From the NCBI RefSeq assembly GCF_019097595.1, contig NC_080718.1, forward strand, positions 13,362,657-13,426,656: DNA of 64,000 bases, written 5' to 3'. The notes beneath the pieces were generated by a model. That model was not told the origin of the DNA and searched no databases. It saw nothing but the letters and a program-made list of their open reading frames with translations. The DNA is from Hemibagrus wyckioides (Eukaryota > Chordata > Actinopteri > Siluriformes > Bagridae). Made by a program: the position numbers and the translations under genes. Shown piece by piece: positions 50,447-60,899 of this stretch. Positions within the stretch are counted from its first letter, which is position 1. Each line of letters opens with the position of its first letter.

Positions 50447-50760
50447 TGACCTGGCTCACAGTCTCTACTCTAATTCATCCCAAACGTGTTCTATCAGGTT
50501 GAGGTCAGGACTCTGTGCAGGCCAGTCAAGTGCCTCCACACCAAACTCACTCAATCATGTCTTTATGGACTTCGTGCTTTGGTGTGCAGTCATGTTGGAA
50601 CAGGAAGAGGCCATCTCCGAACTGTTTCCACAAAGTTGGAAGCATGAAATTGTCCAAAATGTCTTGGTATGCTGAAGCAGTAAAAGTTTCTTTCACTGGA
50701 ACTAAGGGGCCAAGCCAAACCCCTGAAATACAGCACCTGAATTCAATGATTTGGAGTGAG
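50447..50760 (-). mobile_element. Tc1-like element copy B, inverted against copy A
   Basis: Same family as copy A but in the opposite orientation. The minus strand from 50760 to about 50555 encodes a decayed Tc1 transposase segment (GPLVPVK, then FLFQHDC). Its 5' internal deletion joins at the same point as in copy A (GAATTCAGGTG followed directly by TTTCAGGGG). The outer end, with its terminal repeat, is missing. Confidence 0.8.
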
Positions 50761-51357
50761 TGATTCAAAGAGTGAGTGACTGACTAAGTTGTTACAAATT
50801 AGATTATCTCCTTGAGTAAAAAATCCGAATCTGAAATATTTACATGAAGTTCAGAATTTCTTAGTATTTAGTACATCCCCTCGTTGCTTGTTGAAATTAG
50901 ACATGAGGAAGATCTGGCCTTCTGTACAGAGCAGATAACATAATAACACATTTGCTTGCATTCAAATTAGGACCTAGAAATATTTAATAATATTAAATAT
51001 TCAAAATATTGAACAATATTGAAATATTTTTTAAAACTTCTATTTATTTCCAATTTTAAATGGACTTATACACCACACTGTATATTTGGTTTGTTTGATG
51101 GGTTGGTTTTTGTTTGACATCAATTTCAATTGTCACATATATTTTGATGTAATACATAGAAAGTGACTTCACTCTTTAATCATTTGCTTTAATAATATGT
51201 GTATATGCCAGAAAGATATTAAGTGTGATATGTTTTAGAAATAGTGTATTAAAATGTAATCACAATATGTCTGCATCACAATATTTTTGCAATATGTGAC
51301 ATCTTTGTAAATGTAATAAACATAAAGGCAATGTTTTATAAAGAACTTCGTAGATGT

Positions 51358-51538
51358 GGTAGCGCAAGTGGTTAAGGCTCTGGGTCGTTGACTGGAAGAT
51401 CAGGGTTCAAGCTCCAGCATCGCCAAGCTGCCACTGTTGGGCCCTTGTGCAAAGAAATGATGGGATATGGATGGGATATGCAAAGAAAGAATTTGACTGT
51501 GCTGTAATGTATATGTGACAAATAAAGACAACTTAACT
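51358..51538 (+). mobile_element. tRNA-derived SINE with candidate target-site duplication
   Basis: The head has the RNA polymerase III A box (TAGCGCAAGTGG) and B box (GGTTCAAGCTCC) at tRNA-like spacing. The body ends in ACAAATAAAGACAACTTAACT. A 7-bp direct repeat TAGATGT lies at 51351-51357 and 51539-51545, flanking the element as expected for insertion. It lies 150 bp beyond the colec11 polyadenylation signal. It has no anticodon-arm structure typical of a working tRNA gene, so it is not called a tRNA. Confidence 0.8.
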
Positions 51539-51693
51539 TAGATGTTAAATCGTCGTCTTTTTTTAGTGGTCTGGATACATTCAGTTCTCTCATGTGGCCG
51601 CTAGAGGGCAGCACAGTAAAGTATATTTCCAAGTTATTTTCCAGAACGTTATTCGTCCAAAATCAACAGGCATTGTAATAAATGATATATATT

Positions 51694-51699
51694 TTTATT
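51694..51699 (-). terminator. colec11: candidate colec11 polyadenylation signal AATAAA
   Basis: TTTATT on the plus strand reads AATAAA on the minus strand, about 350 bases past the stop codon. No other canonical hexamer was seen between it and the stop. This would give a 3' UTR of roughly 0.37 kb. Confidence 0.55.
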
Positions 51700-52048
51700 T
51701 ATGACTTAATATATACAAATACAAAGTAATACATGATAAAGGGCAATCTATAAAGTCCATAGCAAATGAAAAATATTAGAAATACATTCTTTACAGATTT
51801 AATTCCATAAGAATCACAGACACCATCCTCTTCAAAACATGTTGCAGAAAAAGTTTGAATATTTAATATTTATATAACAGTTTAGTACACTATCAGTCTA
51901 GAAAAGAAACAACAATATAATGATATTAAGGTTTTCTCACACACATCAGAATCAGATCAGAGTATCTATTGGCATCTCAGTATTCACTCTCTTGGCTACA
52001 AGGCTGCAAAACCCATTACTATAATCTCCCTTACCAGGGTGGGGTTGC

Positions 52049-52440
52049 TCAAATCTGGTCTTTGTCAAACTCACACACAAAGTACATGGTTAGAGAGCAG
52101 GCCACATCGACCCACTCCCCAGAGGAAACAAGCTCCACACAATCCTCATCTTCATAAGCATTATTGGGCTCTCCTTCCCGCCACTTAGTAAAGGTGCTCA
52201 TAGGTGAGCGCTCCACATACACAAAATGTCCCTCACGCTCCAGGTCGTTAATGCCGATGTACACTCTGCTTAGACCAGCTTCTGTTATGTAGCCAGCAAT
52301 GGCTCTGTTTGCACTGGCATCTTTGGGCATAGCCAAGTGCCCACCCCTGCCCTGGCAGTAGAGCTCGGCATCTCTGTAACGCTTCTCCTCCTTCACCAGC
52401 AGGTACACCTTACTGTCCGTCTCTTTAATGCCAGCGACAG
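52049..52440 (-). CDS. colec11: colec11 terminal exon: C-type lectin domain and stop
   Basis: 392 bp encoding residues 142-271 and TGA. Open reading continues upstream of the exon to 52522, but the acceptor CCTGCAG at 52441-52442 gives the conserved AVAGI join. The lectin fold motifs are present: GINDLEREG at 204-212, [10 protein letters not shown] at 228-237, EDC at 240-242, final CEF. Ca2+ site 2 residues by alignment to mannose-binding protein are Glu232, Asn234, Glu240, Val252 (normally Asn) and Asp253. Confidence 0.95.
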
Positions 52441-54294
52441 CTGCAGGGGAGGGCAGTGCTGAAAAGTGAGCACTGGTATTTCTGTAATCACACTTCAACA
52501 CCCAGTATATACAAAAATACACTGTACAAAGAAAGATAAAGCTGTGAGTGCTTTTTTTTGTCAGTCAAAGATTTGGATATTGTTGGTATTGGGCGATTTG
52601 TGTAACTGACAAAATAGCATTTATTACAAGAAAAACCTCTTATTATGAGGGAAATGTTATAAAATCAACACAGTTTGTCTTTTTTTCTTTAATGGTTACC
52701 AGTTGATATTTTCTGATAAATGACACAGTTGACAGTAAAATTTTACTTCATGCTTTTTTCATAATAATGATGGGTTTATTTATAGTAACAAAATGCTTCT
52801 TCTGTTACAGCAAGATGCTTATAGGATTTTTTTTTTCTTTAGTGGTAGCAGTGCATTTATGCAGTTTGGTATTAAAGCAGAGAAAGCACTAACATTTGAC
52901 CTGTGTGCTCTGTATAATATCAGAGATAGGACTCTGGATTTGAAGCTTTGTTTTGGGCTTCATTTCAAGGACATACCTTTTTTAATGAACTTCAGTTCAC
53001 TGGTTAACTGCGCCACTTGATTATCCATTTCACCAATCATCTTTCGCAAGGGTCCACACTCACAGGGGAGCCCTGGTGCAACAAACCAGATGTCTCGTCA
53101 CAAATTTAGCCAAACTTATGTAATGTTTAGATATTTATAGAATTAAATTAAGCTTAGAGTTAAAATCTCACCTGGCTCTCCATTTTCACCTTTGGGACCT
53201 GGCTCTCCCATATCACCTTTTAAACCTATAAACATGTTGTCAGCATTTGTTTTAAGACTTTTCAAGTTATTAAAAAACGAATCACTATTTGAATATGCTA
53301 GCCTACTCCACCTTTTAATCCGGGGGGACCCATTTTTCCATAACGTCCCATGATACCTTTTTGTCCTTTAAGTCCAGGAGGTCCTGCAAGATGAGACAAA
53401 TTGTAGCATCAAAATGCAAAAAACAACAAAAAAAAAGCCTTCTGATAAGATTAATGGTGCCTGAAATGCAGTTTTAGATTTGCAATTATGAGTACCTCCA
53501 ACCCATTTTTCATTGAATTATCACTTAATCTTCATTAAAGGCTGTGGTAAACACTTGTCATCATTACTGCATTCTAGCCTTTGCAGTAAGATGACATTTG
53601 AACTCATTGAACATTCTGCAATTCTGCAGTCCCTAAATGTCATGAAAGCCAGCAGAAACTCACATGGTACATCCGACCAATTACATTAGTCCTCTGTGGA
53701 CTTAAGTTGTGACTGTAATTATTTTATAGTCACTGTTATTTAATAGTTTGCAAACATTTTACATTTTCACTAGCAGTCAATCATCACAGTACCCGACTCT
53801 CCAGGTGGCCCCACTCTGCCAGGTCTCCCAGGCGCCCCTTTCTCCCCCTTCTCCCCGATTTCCCCTGTAACACACACACACACACTTAAAAAAAAACATT
53901 ATATTTGTCCATTGACTACTTTACTTAACATCATATTACATCAACAAAATCTGAGCATTAACCTTGTTCCAACACTGGACCAGACATTTACATTAGAATC
54001 ATTTACTTTTATCTGGCACATTTTCCCAAAGCTACAGACATAATCCACATTATCCAGTATCCCTGTAGAAATATATAATAGCATAATGGTACAAACAGAA
54101 AACTAGTTATGCTTCTGGTCATGTTTTAGTGTTCAGCGCTGTGCTGCAGTGTAGTGTGTTGTACCTTTAAGTCCCGGAACAAGGATTTGGACTGAGCAAG
54201 GCTCCTCTGCAATATGCTGACCGTGAACTGATTCCAGTACCATGAGACTCAACAGCGTGACCAGTACACACATCCCCAAGCTTTCTCCACTCAT
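52049..54294 (-). CDS. colec11: collectin-11 (CL-K1), complete coding region, six coding exons
   Basis: Secreted soluble pattern-recognition lectin. Family knowledge: CL-K1 binds sugars on microbes and altered cells, pairs with MASP proteases to start the lectin pathway of complement, and guides neural crest migration. Coding exons on the minus strand: 54294-54165, 53864-53793, 53383-53312, 53225-53172, 53072-52977 and 52440-52049. They join to 816 nt (271 aa plus TGA), the same length as human COLEC11 as I recall it. Seen: signal peptide about 1-25, Cys33 for oligomer formation, then the [12 protein letters not shown] stretch typical of collectin-11, 24 Gly-X-Y triplets (41-112), CEC at 113-115, coiled-coil neck about 116-141, and C-type lectin domain 142-271. 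Disulfide cysteines are 170/264 and 242/256. Every intron is GT-AG and phase 1. EPN at 232-234 predicts mannose/fucose-type specificity. Residues 251-253 read WVD rather than WND. COLEC10 is less likely because the QGRGG and EPNNAY stretches match COLEC11. Confidence 0.95.
52977..53072 (-). CDS. colec11: colec11 neck exon (96 bp)
   Basis: Encodes residues 110-142: the end of the collagen region, the CEC cysteine pair at 113/115, and a heptad-rich alpha-helical neck ([19 protein letters not shown]) that trimerises the lectin heads. The acceptor is CACCAG and the donor G|GTATGT. Phase 1 at both ends. Confidence 0.92.
53172..53225 (-). CDS. colec11: colec11 collagen exon 3 (54 bp)
   Basis: Exactly 54 bp, the classic collagen exon size, encoding residues 92-110 ([18 protein letters not shown]). 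The acceptor is TTATAG and the donor G|GTGAGA; both ends are phase 1. Confidence 0.92.
53312..53383 (-). CDS. colec11: colec11 collagen exon 2 (72 bp)
   Basis: 72 bp encoding residues 68-92 as eight Gly-X-Y triplets ([13 protein letters not shown] inside). The acceptor is TTGCAG. The only donor that keeps phase 1 is GTGGAG, which departs from the usual GTRAGT. A second GT five bases further on would leave phase 0 and break the frame into the next exon, so the weak donor is preferred. Confidence 0.88.
53793..53864 (-). CDS. colec11: colec11 collagen exon 1 (72 bp)
   Basis: 72 bp between ACAG and G|GTACTG. It encodes residues 44-68, a stretch of Gly-X-Y triplets containing [16 protein letters not shown], very close to the mammalian collectin-11 collagen stalk. 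Both ends are phase 1, splitting glycine codons. A short (CA)n lies in the intron just before the acceptor. Confidence 0.93.
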
Positions 54295-54310
54295 AATGCC
54301 AGTACTACTG
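54165..54310 (-). CDS. colec11: colec11 exon with start codon, signal peptide and first Gly-X-Y
   Basis: The acceptor TTGCAG lies just above 54310. The ATG is at 54294-54292 and the donor is at 54164 (G|GTAC). It encodes a hydrophobic leader (core [12 protein letters not shown]) with likely cleavage after VHG (residue 25), then Cys33 and the conserved [10 protein letters not shown] run ahead of the split glycine codon 44. This ATG is the only one giving a leader of normal length in frame with the collagen region. A short 16-nt UTR part precedes it. Confidence 0.9.
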
Positions 54311-54899
54311 CTGCAATAAAATGTATAAACAGTTATAACTTTTAAACACTACAATATGTAATTAAATACGTTTCCAAATGAGTGATTCAGGATAAAGAAG
54401 TGGATAAAGGTTCTGTGGGGCATGAAAGCACACTAAAGTTAACATTAATGTTAGCCTGTAATATATACAAGAAAGTAGCATTAATTCACATTAACAGTGT
54501 CATTAAGCAGAATGATCGATTTTGTCTCAGCCAGCAGTGGAAAAGCAAATAATCCTAGTAAAGGATAATAGTATTTTTTGCCTTTAGTGTGCAAACAAAA
54601 GGCCATAGATGGAATAATAACACCCACGCTGACTGGTCACAGAGAGGGACACTGTATTTGCCAGGCAAATATATAAAGCTCCTCAACAGCTTATGCCATT
54701 TCTCATGCTGTAATCTACCCCCATTTACAAGCAGAGCAGGTATCAAATGCCCATGAAATAAAAAAGGTGAGACCTGAAGGTCCATTACCTCCAACAGGAA
54801 GCACTTACTGATACCATCAGCTTTATTAATCTCTTCATTAAATCTAAACAAATATAAACTGCATAATAGCAGCCGGACATATTAAGGGAAGGGACTTAC

Positions 54900-55006
54900 C
54901 TTGTGTGAGAAACTCACACCCAGTGTGTGTTTGTGCAGTGCTGCGGTCTTCAGATTGAAGCCTAAGCAATGCTTGTGGTCAGCTTGGCATGTCTTGTCTC
55001 TCACGT
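54900..55006 (-). other. colec11: colec11 non-coding 5' exon (5' UTR)
   Basis: A consensus splice donor (exon ...ACAAG, intron GTAAGT...) ends at 54900 on the minus strand, 589 bp before the acceptor of the exon holding the start codon. There is no in-frame ATG continuing into the collectin frame, so it is read as 5' UTR. Its upstream limit is unclear. A pyrimidine-rich tract ending in CAG just above 55006 looks like a good acceptor, which would make this a 107-bp internal UTR exon with another exon further upstream. Alternatively transcription starts in the next 100-150 bp and this is simply exon 1. Confidence 0.6.
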
Positions 55007-55019
55007 CTGCAGCAAGAAA

Positions 55020-55150
55020 CAAGCCAGAGAGTGAGTTTGTATGTATAAACACACAGATAAGACTAGCTCTGCTTCACTTCTTTCTGATAAGAGCATGCAA
55101 AAGCAGTGGGGTCATTGGCAGTGCTCCTCTCAACAGATAGCCCACAACTC
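55020..55150 (-). promoter_or_regulatory. possible colec11 promoter-proximal region
   Basis: Sequence just upstream of the 5' UTR exon. On the minus strand it holds TGTGTTTATA (FOXA-like) near 55050 and on the plus strand GATAAG (GATA-type) at about 55086. These fit a gene with known liver and kidney expression, but short motifs arise by chance and no TATA box or start site can be fixed. Confidence 0.2.
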
Positions 55151-57008
55151 AAACCGAACCATTCCCTAAATTCATTAGCTTTCACAGTGCTAGCATGGAA
55201 CTGGGGGGAAGATGTGGTGGGATTGCTTAAGCTTTATATTAACATTCTCTTAACTGATATTATTTAATCTTTTAATTAATAATTATTTATTTAATAGCTA
55301 ACTTCAATAGAAGTAATATTTAAGTCACTAATACTCACTATTACTTGTGTGTTAAATAATAAATAAAATAATCCGAATGATCAGCACTTTCATAAACCGT
55401 TGTTCATTCCAGCAATGAGTAAAAAATAAGCCTGGAATGACCAATATGATGCGACCTCTTAATGAATACGTTTGCAGATGGTTAGTGGCAAAATGTGGAG
55501 CTAAGGCTGAATACAGATACAGCTTTCAGTATGTTATCAACATTTAGATTCTGTAATTTCATTTTTGCTACATTAAGTGGATTTGTGGTCATGGGTCTAA
55601 ATAAACATTACTTAGGGCAGGTGTGTGTCATTAACATTTGAACAAATCAATTAATCAATAAATACATTACTCGTGATTTACAGATGTTGAAGTTTTATTA
55701 TTCGTTAATGTTAACTAATGCAGTTAGTAATGTTAGTTAATGGAAATTTAATGTAACGCATTAGTGATATTGTTAATGCATGAGACTTCTTGTTAATGGT
55801 GAAGGAAACTGTTGAAAACAGGCTGCAATGTATACTGTCTTCCACAGGGTGACACCAGATGTATAAAGGTTCCATTGGGATCCATTCACTCTGTATATTT
55901 CATTCTCTACCCATTTATATGAACCTAGTGGAAAACATGTTTGCATGCACTGAACCTCCTTATATCTCCATGTGGGGTCTGAGGCTATGGCCATTAAGTG
56001 GCAGCAATCATCATCCATGTGGAAAAGTAGAATGTTGATGAAGTAGCTGGTCAGATCACATGTTGCCTAGAGCGTCAATGCACTGCATGGCATCATAACA
56101 CTGTCAGGAGAAACTTATGATGAGAAAGAAACTCAGCAGTAATTTTCCACAGATATCAGATTTAATGCATCAAGACAAATAGAGAGCAAAGTCACAGTGT
56201 AATGATTAAATGAAGAACGATTTTTTTTGTCAGCAAAGGGAATCAATTTGACATATGCTTGGAAAATGAAGGATGATGTAAGTATTCCCAGTTCATAATG
56301 TATATATACAGGGCATACTGTAGAATGTTTATCAGCTGTGCAAACAGGGTGAATGACTGCAGTTTTTCCTCTCTGTCTCGGATACAAGCACCACAAGAGT
56401 GCACCCCCCCCTTACACACACACACACACACACACACACCAGTGCACAGTCTCATAGTCAGTAATTGTATTCCAATATGGTAAGTGTATCAGACAAATTG
56501 ACCATTCACAAAGCCTAAATTAAAAAGTTATAGTCGTTTTTTTATTCATGGTAGATCTACTTCTGTTAATTTGTACTTTCTCACACTTATCAGTCAATTA
56601 AAATTTGCAAAAACCAGAGGATTAATCTGCTGTTCAATGAAATCCTATTACATGACTACAACTGGTGCTACACAGAGTCATTACAGATTCAAGTGCATTT
56701 GAAAAAGTCAATTTTGCACCTTTTTGCAGCCAACCTAATTTCATATCTTACTTGTGCCATGTTTATTGATCCTACAAATCTCATCCTCCTCACTAAACAC
56801 TCTAGTATTCACGTTTTATCTGACAGATCATTCTCCGGGCAGGAAATCATTCACATGAGCATTTACACAAATTTACACAAAAATACAGAAGGTGACTAAC
56901 AGATGTAAAGCTTGATTGATTTTCAAATATAACTTTAATTAAACTTTAAATATAACTTTTTTTGCATGCATTATTGCACTTTATGTGTGTTGTACTGTAG
57001 TTTACAAT
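55151..57008. other. colec11 upstream intergenic region
   Basis: Upstream side of colec11. It contains a TTAATG/TTAAC-rich patch at 55690-55790 that may be the end of a decayed repeat, and the (AC)n at 56414. No exon seen. Confidence 0.55.
56414..56439. repeat. (AC)n microsatellite next to a C8 run
   Basis: About thirteen AC units following ACCCCCCCCTT. It lies 1.4 kb upstream of the colec11 5' exon. Confidence 0.9.
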
Positions 57009-57092
57009 TGACATTTACAGCATTTACAGATTCCTCTATCCAGAGCACTCACAGAAGTGCTTTCTAGTCGCTAATAAAAACATATCCTCATG
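57009..57092 (-). repeat. short reverse copy of the repeat end seen at 6124
   Basis: On the minus strand it reads CGACTAGAAAGCACTTCTGT, then CTCTGGATAGAGG and TGTAAATGCTGTAAATGTCA, the same end as at 6330-6392. Only the terminal 80 bases are present. Confidence 0.5.
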
Positions 57093-59270
57093 CTAGATCA
57101 CTAGGTCAGGGTCTATGAATATCATCAAGAAGTTTTCTATTAATTAAAGTCATTTTCTATTATTGGCATTAATTAAAGAATATCCAGCACAAACCCATAA
57201 ATTTAGACAAAGTAAAACTAATCATTTGATTATTATATAACAAAATGCTGCTGAATAAATGAAGGACAGAAGATTTAGTGCAGATGAAGGAAAGGAAGAT
57301 TAAAGACTGATATAATATTTCAGAGGATGAAAGCTGGCTTATAAATCAGTTCCATTTGTCTTGGCATTCTCTATTAATGGCATGCAACATTTACGGCACT
57401 CTGGGAAAAATTTATTCACATGTATTTTTGTAATTTATCTCTAGATTTTGTCTTTTGCAGGTGCTGTTATAAATAGGTATTACTGGCACAAAAGTGAGCT
57501 GAAATAAATTTCACTTCTGCCTCCCTGCTTTTATTTCTTTCACCATTCAGTGGTCATTTTGTGTTTTTCCAGTCCTCTATGTGCTTAACCTTTTATGGAG
57601 TTTTGTGGACAACACTAAATGTAAACAAGCTAACAATAGCTAAATTGCTATTAGCACTAGAGTTTATTGTTTAAACCTTTAGTAATGATTATTCATATAA
57701 TTACATGACTATCAGTGCACTTGTGGCATTTACAATAAAAAATGTTTCCGTTGATGTTGATAAGGGTTCGGATAATTCTGTGATTCAGTGTACCACAGCA
57801 AGCAATTTAGCAACCAGTGTAGAAAATTATAGGGAAAAATAGCTTGGAACCTATTTTGTGACTTTAATCAAGAAAGTATAATAAACAATTTTTTTTTCAT
57901 GTGGTGAAAATGCAATTTTAGACTGTTTCTGAAATAGTAATTAACTAGTTTATGCTAATTAGTAATTAGCATTTAGCACAAAGGGACAAAAGTATTGAGA
58001 AGGTGTTTATAGACTACATTGCCATTCCTGCTGCATTGTGTAGATCCAACACAGCATGCCTACTAGAGCCTTAAATCAAATTACTTCTTCCTAACTCAAA
58101 GACCACCTGTATAGGGAAGTGACACATCTGGATTACAAGCTAATCAGACACATTTATCATCAACATAAAGTCTATCCAAACTATTATATAAAAAATCCAT
58201 TATCATTATCACAGTGTCATTAAATTCCCTGGGATAAACAGATGTGTTAAATCATGCCATGTCAATTGCATCACAAACTAAGTACAGTAAAAGATTATTA
58301 CACCAAACATAATCTAGAGTCATGAAACATGAATAAATAAATTACAGGTATCACATAAATGAAAACCTCTAGGCCAATTACTTCACAATAATTAGCTCAA
58401 ACGAAGTGTCAGGCTGGCAATAATAGCTTCTCAGTGTCAGACTTGTCTGGTTCATTTTTTATTTAATTTTTTTTACTTATATCCCACAGAAAGGCTTTGA
58501 CTGAGAGTATTTAAAGATATGCGGCACCTGCAGTTAGTAACACAGTTAGACCTCTTGAACAGCATTAACACACCATAACTTTCAATATGATGCTAAAATG
58601 CAGTAAAAACTAAAATGCATTAAATTACATATTTCTTTCAATGTTAATGAACTTCATCAGCATTCACCAATGTTTATTCCATCCAAGATTACAAATAAAT
58701 CTAAATAATTTTGGAGATATGAGATCAGAGATAATTTTGCATGAACTAAATGACAATTTATAAATATTGATAATCAACTGTGCTGTAAAATATTAAAACC
58801 AGGTATTTAGCCTTATTCAGGAATTTTAATCTTTAATGAAAGCAAATATATTAATTTCATGAACTTTTATCCACCAAATGGACTTGATGAAACAAATAAA
58901 AATTGTCTGATGCTGGAATTTAGCTTCTGGATTGTTTGGTTCGTTATTTTCATCAGGAAAATATTAATTAAAACAAATGTCAGTGCTGATGTTCATGGAC
59001 TGTCAAAGTTAATGGACATCAGTAATGTAAGTTAAGGGAACCTTAATGTCAAGCGTTACTAGTGCATTTAACTCAGCACATTATCCCAATGAATAATGAG
59101 AGATAATTATGCGCTCATCCAAGTGAATATAATGGATCCAAAGCACTTAGAACTCACATTTGCTGTAATGTAATGTCTCTGATATTGATTTGTTGGCTTA
59201 TGCCATTATTTATTTATTTATTTACTCACTTAATCCCTCGCACAATAGGTGTGTTCTGGATTGACAATGA

Positions 59271-59335
59271 CAGAGAGAGAGAGAGAGAGAGAGAGATTGT
59301 GTGTGTGTGAGTGTGTGTGAGAGAGAGAGAGAGTC

Positions 59336-59382
<47 letters not shown>
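59271..59382. repeat. compound (GA)n/(GT)n microsatellite, twice alternating
   Basis: GA runs and GT runs alternate: (GA) 59271-59296, (TG) 59297-59320, (GA) 59321-59332, (TG) 59335-59354, (GA) 59355-59382. Overlapping minus-strand open frames are low-complexity Ser/Leu/His/Thr products of this tract. Confidence 0.95.
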
Positions 59383-59385
<3 letters not shown>

Positions 59386-59511
59386 TCTGGAATAAAATGG
59401 CCAGACTATGTGCAAAAAGCTCTACAAAACTGAAATGGTGAAAGCATTTCTTTGGGGTTACTGAGGCTAATGTTTGCATCATGTTTAGTCTATAAAAATT
59501 TTTCTATAAGC

Positions 59512-60116
59512 AATCATGTCCAAAAATAGTTGGACATTGATAAGGTTTTTGTTTTATTTGAGCTGTCTACCACAGTATATCGTATAATGATCGAATAATT
59601 AACATGAAGGCAAAGGACAGAATATTTGCATCATCACCCATATCAGGTGATCTGTATAAGTATTATACCACTTTTAATATTTGGTTCCTTTTGAAGGCAC
59701 CAAAAAATAATTGGACAAACTGACAAATGGAAATCCTTTGCAGTCAGTGACTGTTTGATGTCTGGAACCCGCAGACATTATGAGATGCTGGGTTTCTTCC
59801 TTGGTGGTGCTCTGCCAGGATTTATTCCAACTGTCCTCAGTTCCTGCTTGTTCTTCTGATGTTTTGCTTTCTGAAAGTGAAATGTATGCTCAAATGGATT
59901 CAGGTCAGTTGATTCACCTGGCCATTGCAAAACATTTCATTTCTTTGCCTTAAAAATAGCAGGTGTGCACAGCAAGTCACCCAGGTCTAGTCCATAATCT
60001 CTGGCCAAGCTGACTAAACTGAGGCTACAGCTGGACATTTCACTGAAAACTGTCCAGTCATAAGCCTTCATCCGTGATCCCCTGAGAAGCAGATGCAACA
60101 CTACAGCTAGACATTT
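59512..60116 (-). mobile_element. decayed Tc1/mariner-like remnant
   Basis: Contains TGTCCAAAAATAGTTGG and a later related AAATAATTGGACA motif, then transposase-like sequence on the minus strand (CTCTGCCAGG... TCAGTTCCTG and AAATGTATGCTCAA...GATTCAGGTCA). This resembles the common fish Tc1-like family that ends in TGTCCAATTA-type repeats. No open frame of useful length remains. Assignment rests on memory of family consensus, so it is moderate. Confidence 0.5.
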
Positions 60117-60149
60117 AGCACATTTTCTGCTGAACTATGTTGTACACTG

Positions 60150-60152
<3 letters not shown>

Positions 60153-60213
<61 letters not shown>
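60153..60213. repeat. (TC)n microsatellite
   Basis: About thirty TC units with a single TATC interruption at 60181. Confidence 0.95.
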
Positions 60214-60217
<4 letters not shown>

Positions 60218-60382
60218 CTCTGTGATGTCTGTCTTTGCAATGGCTGACTGCACTGAAGTGACCTCAAGGGTCAGGGCCAACCAAAGAGATACCATTAGAG
60301 AATATAAGTTGAGAGTATACCTTACACACATATTTACTGTATATAATGTATATAATCCTTGGTCCTGAAAACTCAATACAGC

Positions 60383-60420
60383 TGTGTGTGTGTGTGTGTG
60401 TGTGTGCGCGTGCGTGCGTG
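60383..60420. repeat. (TG)n with GCGT variants
   Basis: TG repeat passing into GCGCGTGCGTGCGTG at its right end. Confidence 0.9.
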
Positions 60421-60850
60421 CATGCTCTGGCATGTTTCATTTGTTTGTTTCTTTGTAAGTGGATGTGATTATACACAGGGTATTTTCATGTGGTTCAGAC
60501 ACCCTGGTAAAATCCTCAGAATATCAATGAACCCGTCCCATATTTCACAAACAACAATGCATACCATTAGCCACTACATGTTTGTACACAATGTTATTTT
60601 CTTTTGATGAAAAGGCAACCTTTCATTTAAGCACAATGCTTTATCTCTACAATCAAGTCACAAAAATCTGCAATCCAAGGAGTCCAGCATTTTCAGCCAG
60701 CATTTAATTGGTGGGATCTGTATTCCCTTGTCTGATAAACACTCATTATTTTATATATTAATGAACCTTTTGCAAAAGGAGGGTTACATTTCCCCTACAG
60801 TGCAGACTCTGATGAATAAACACAAATTACTTTGTAGTTTACACAAAACA

Positions 60851-60854
<4 letters not shown>

Positions 60855-60894
<40 letters not shown>
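60855..60894. repeat. (TG)n microsatellite
   Basis: Twenty uninterrupted TG units. Confidence 0.95.

Positions 60895-60899
<5 letters not shown>

Noticed and set aside
51358..51430. possible tRNA gene
   Set aside because: The A and B boxes are pol III promoter parts of a SINE head. The acceptor stem does not close and the sequence continues into the SINE body seen also at 5175-5402.
52049..54294. collectin-10 (CL-L1) as the gene identity
   Set aside because: The collagen stalk [10 protein letters not shown], the N-terminal [10 protein letters not shown], the QGRGG and EPNNAY stretches and the 271-aa length fit collectin-11 better; collectin-10 differs at the EPN-following residues.
55690..55790. 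possible hairpin or repeat of TTAATGTTAACTAATG type
   Set aside because: The words are reminiscent of common fish repeats and recur near 34110 and 59030, but the copies are too diverged to define an element.
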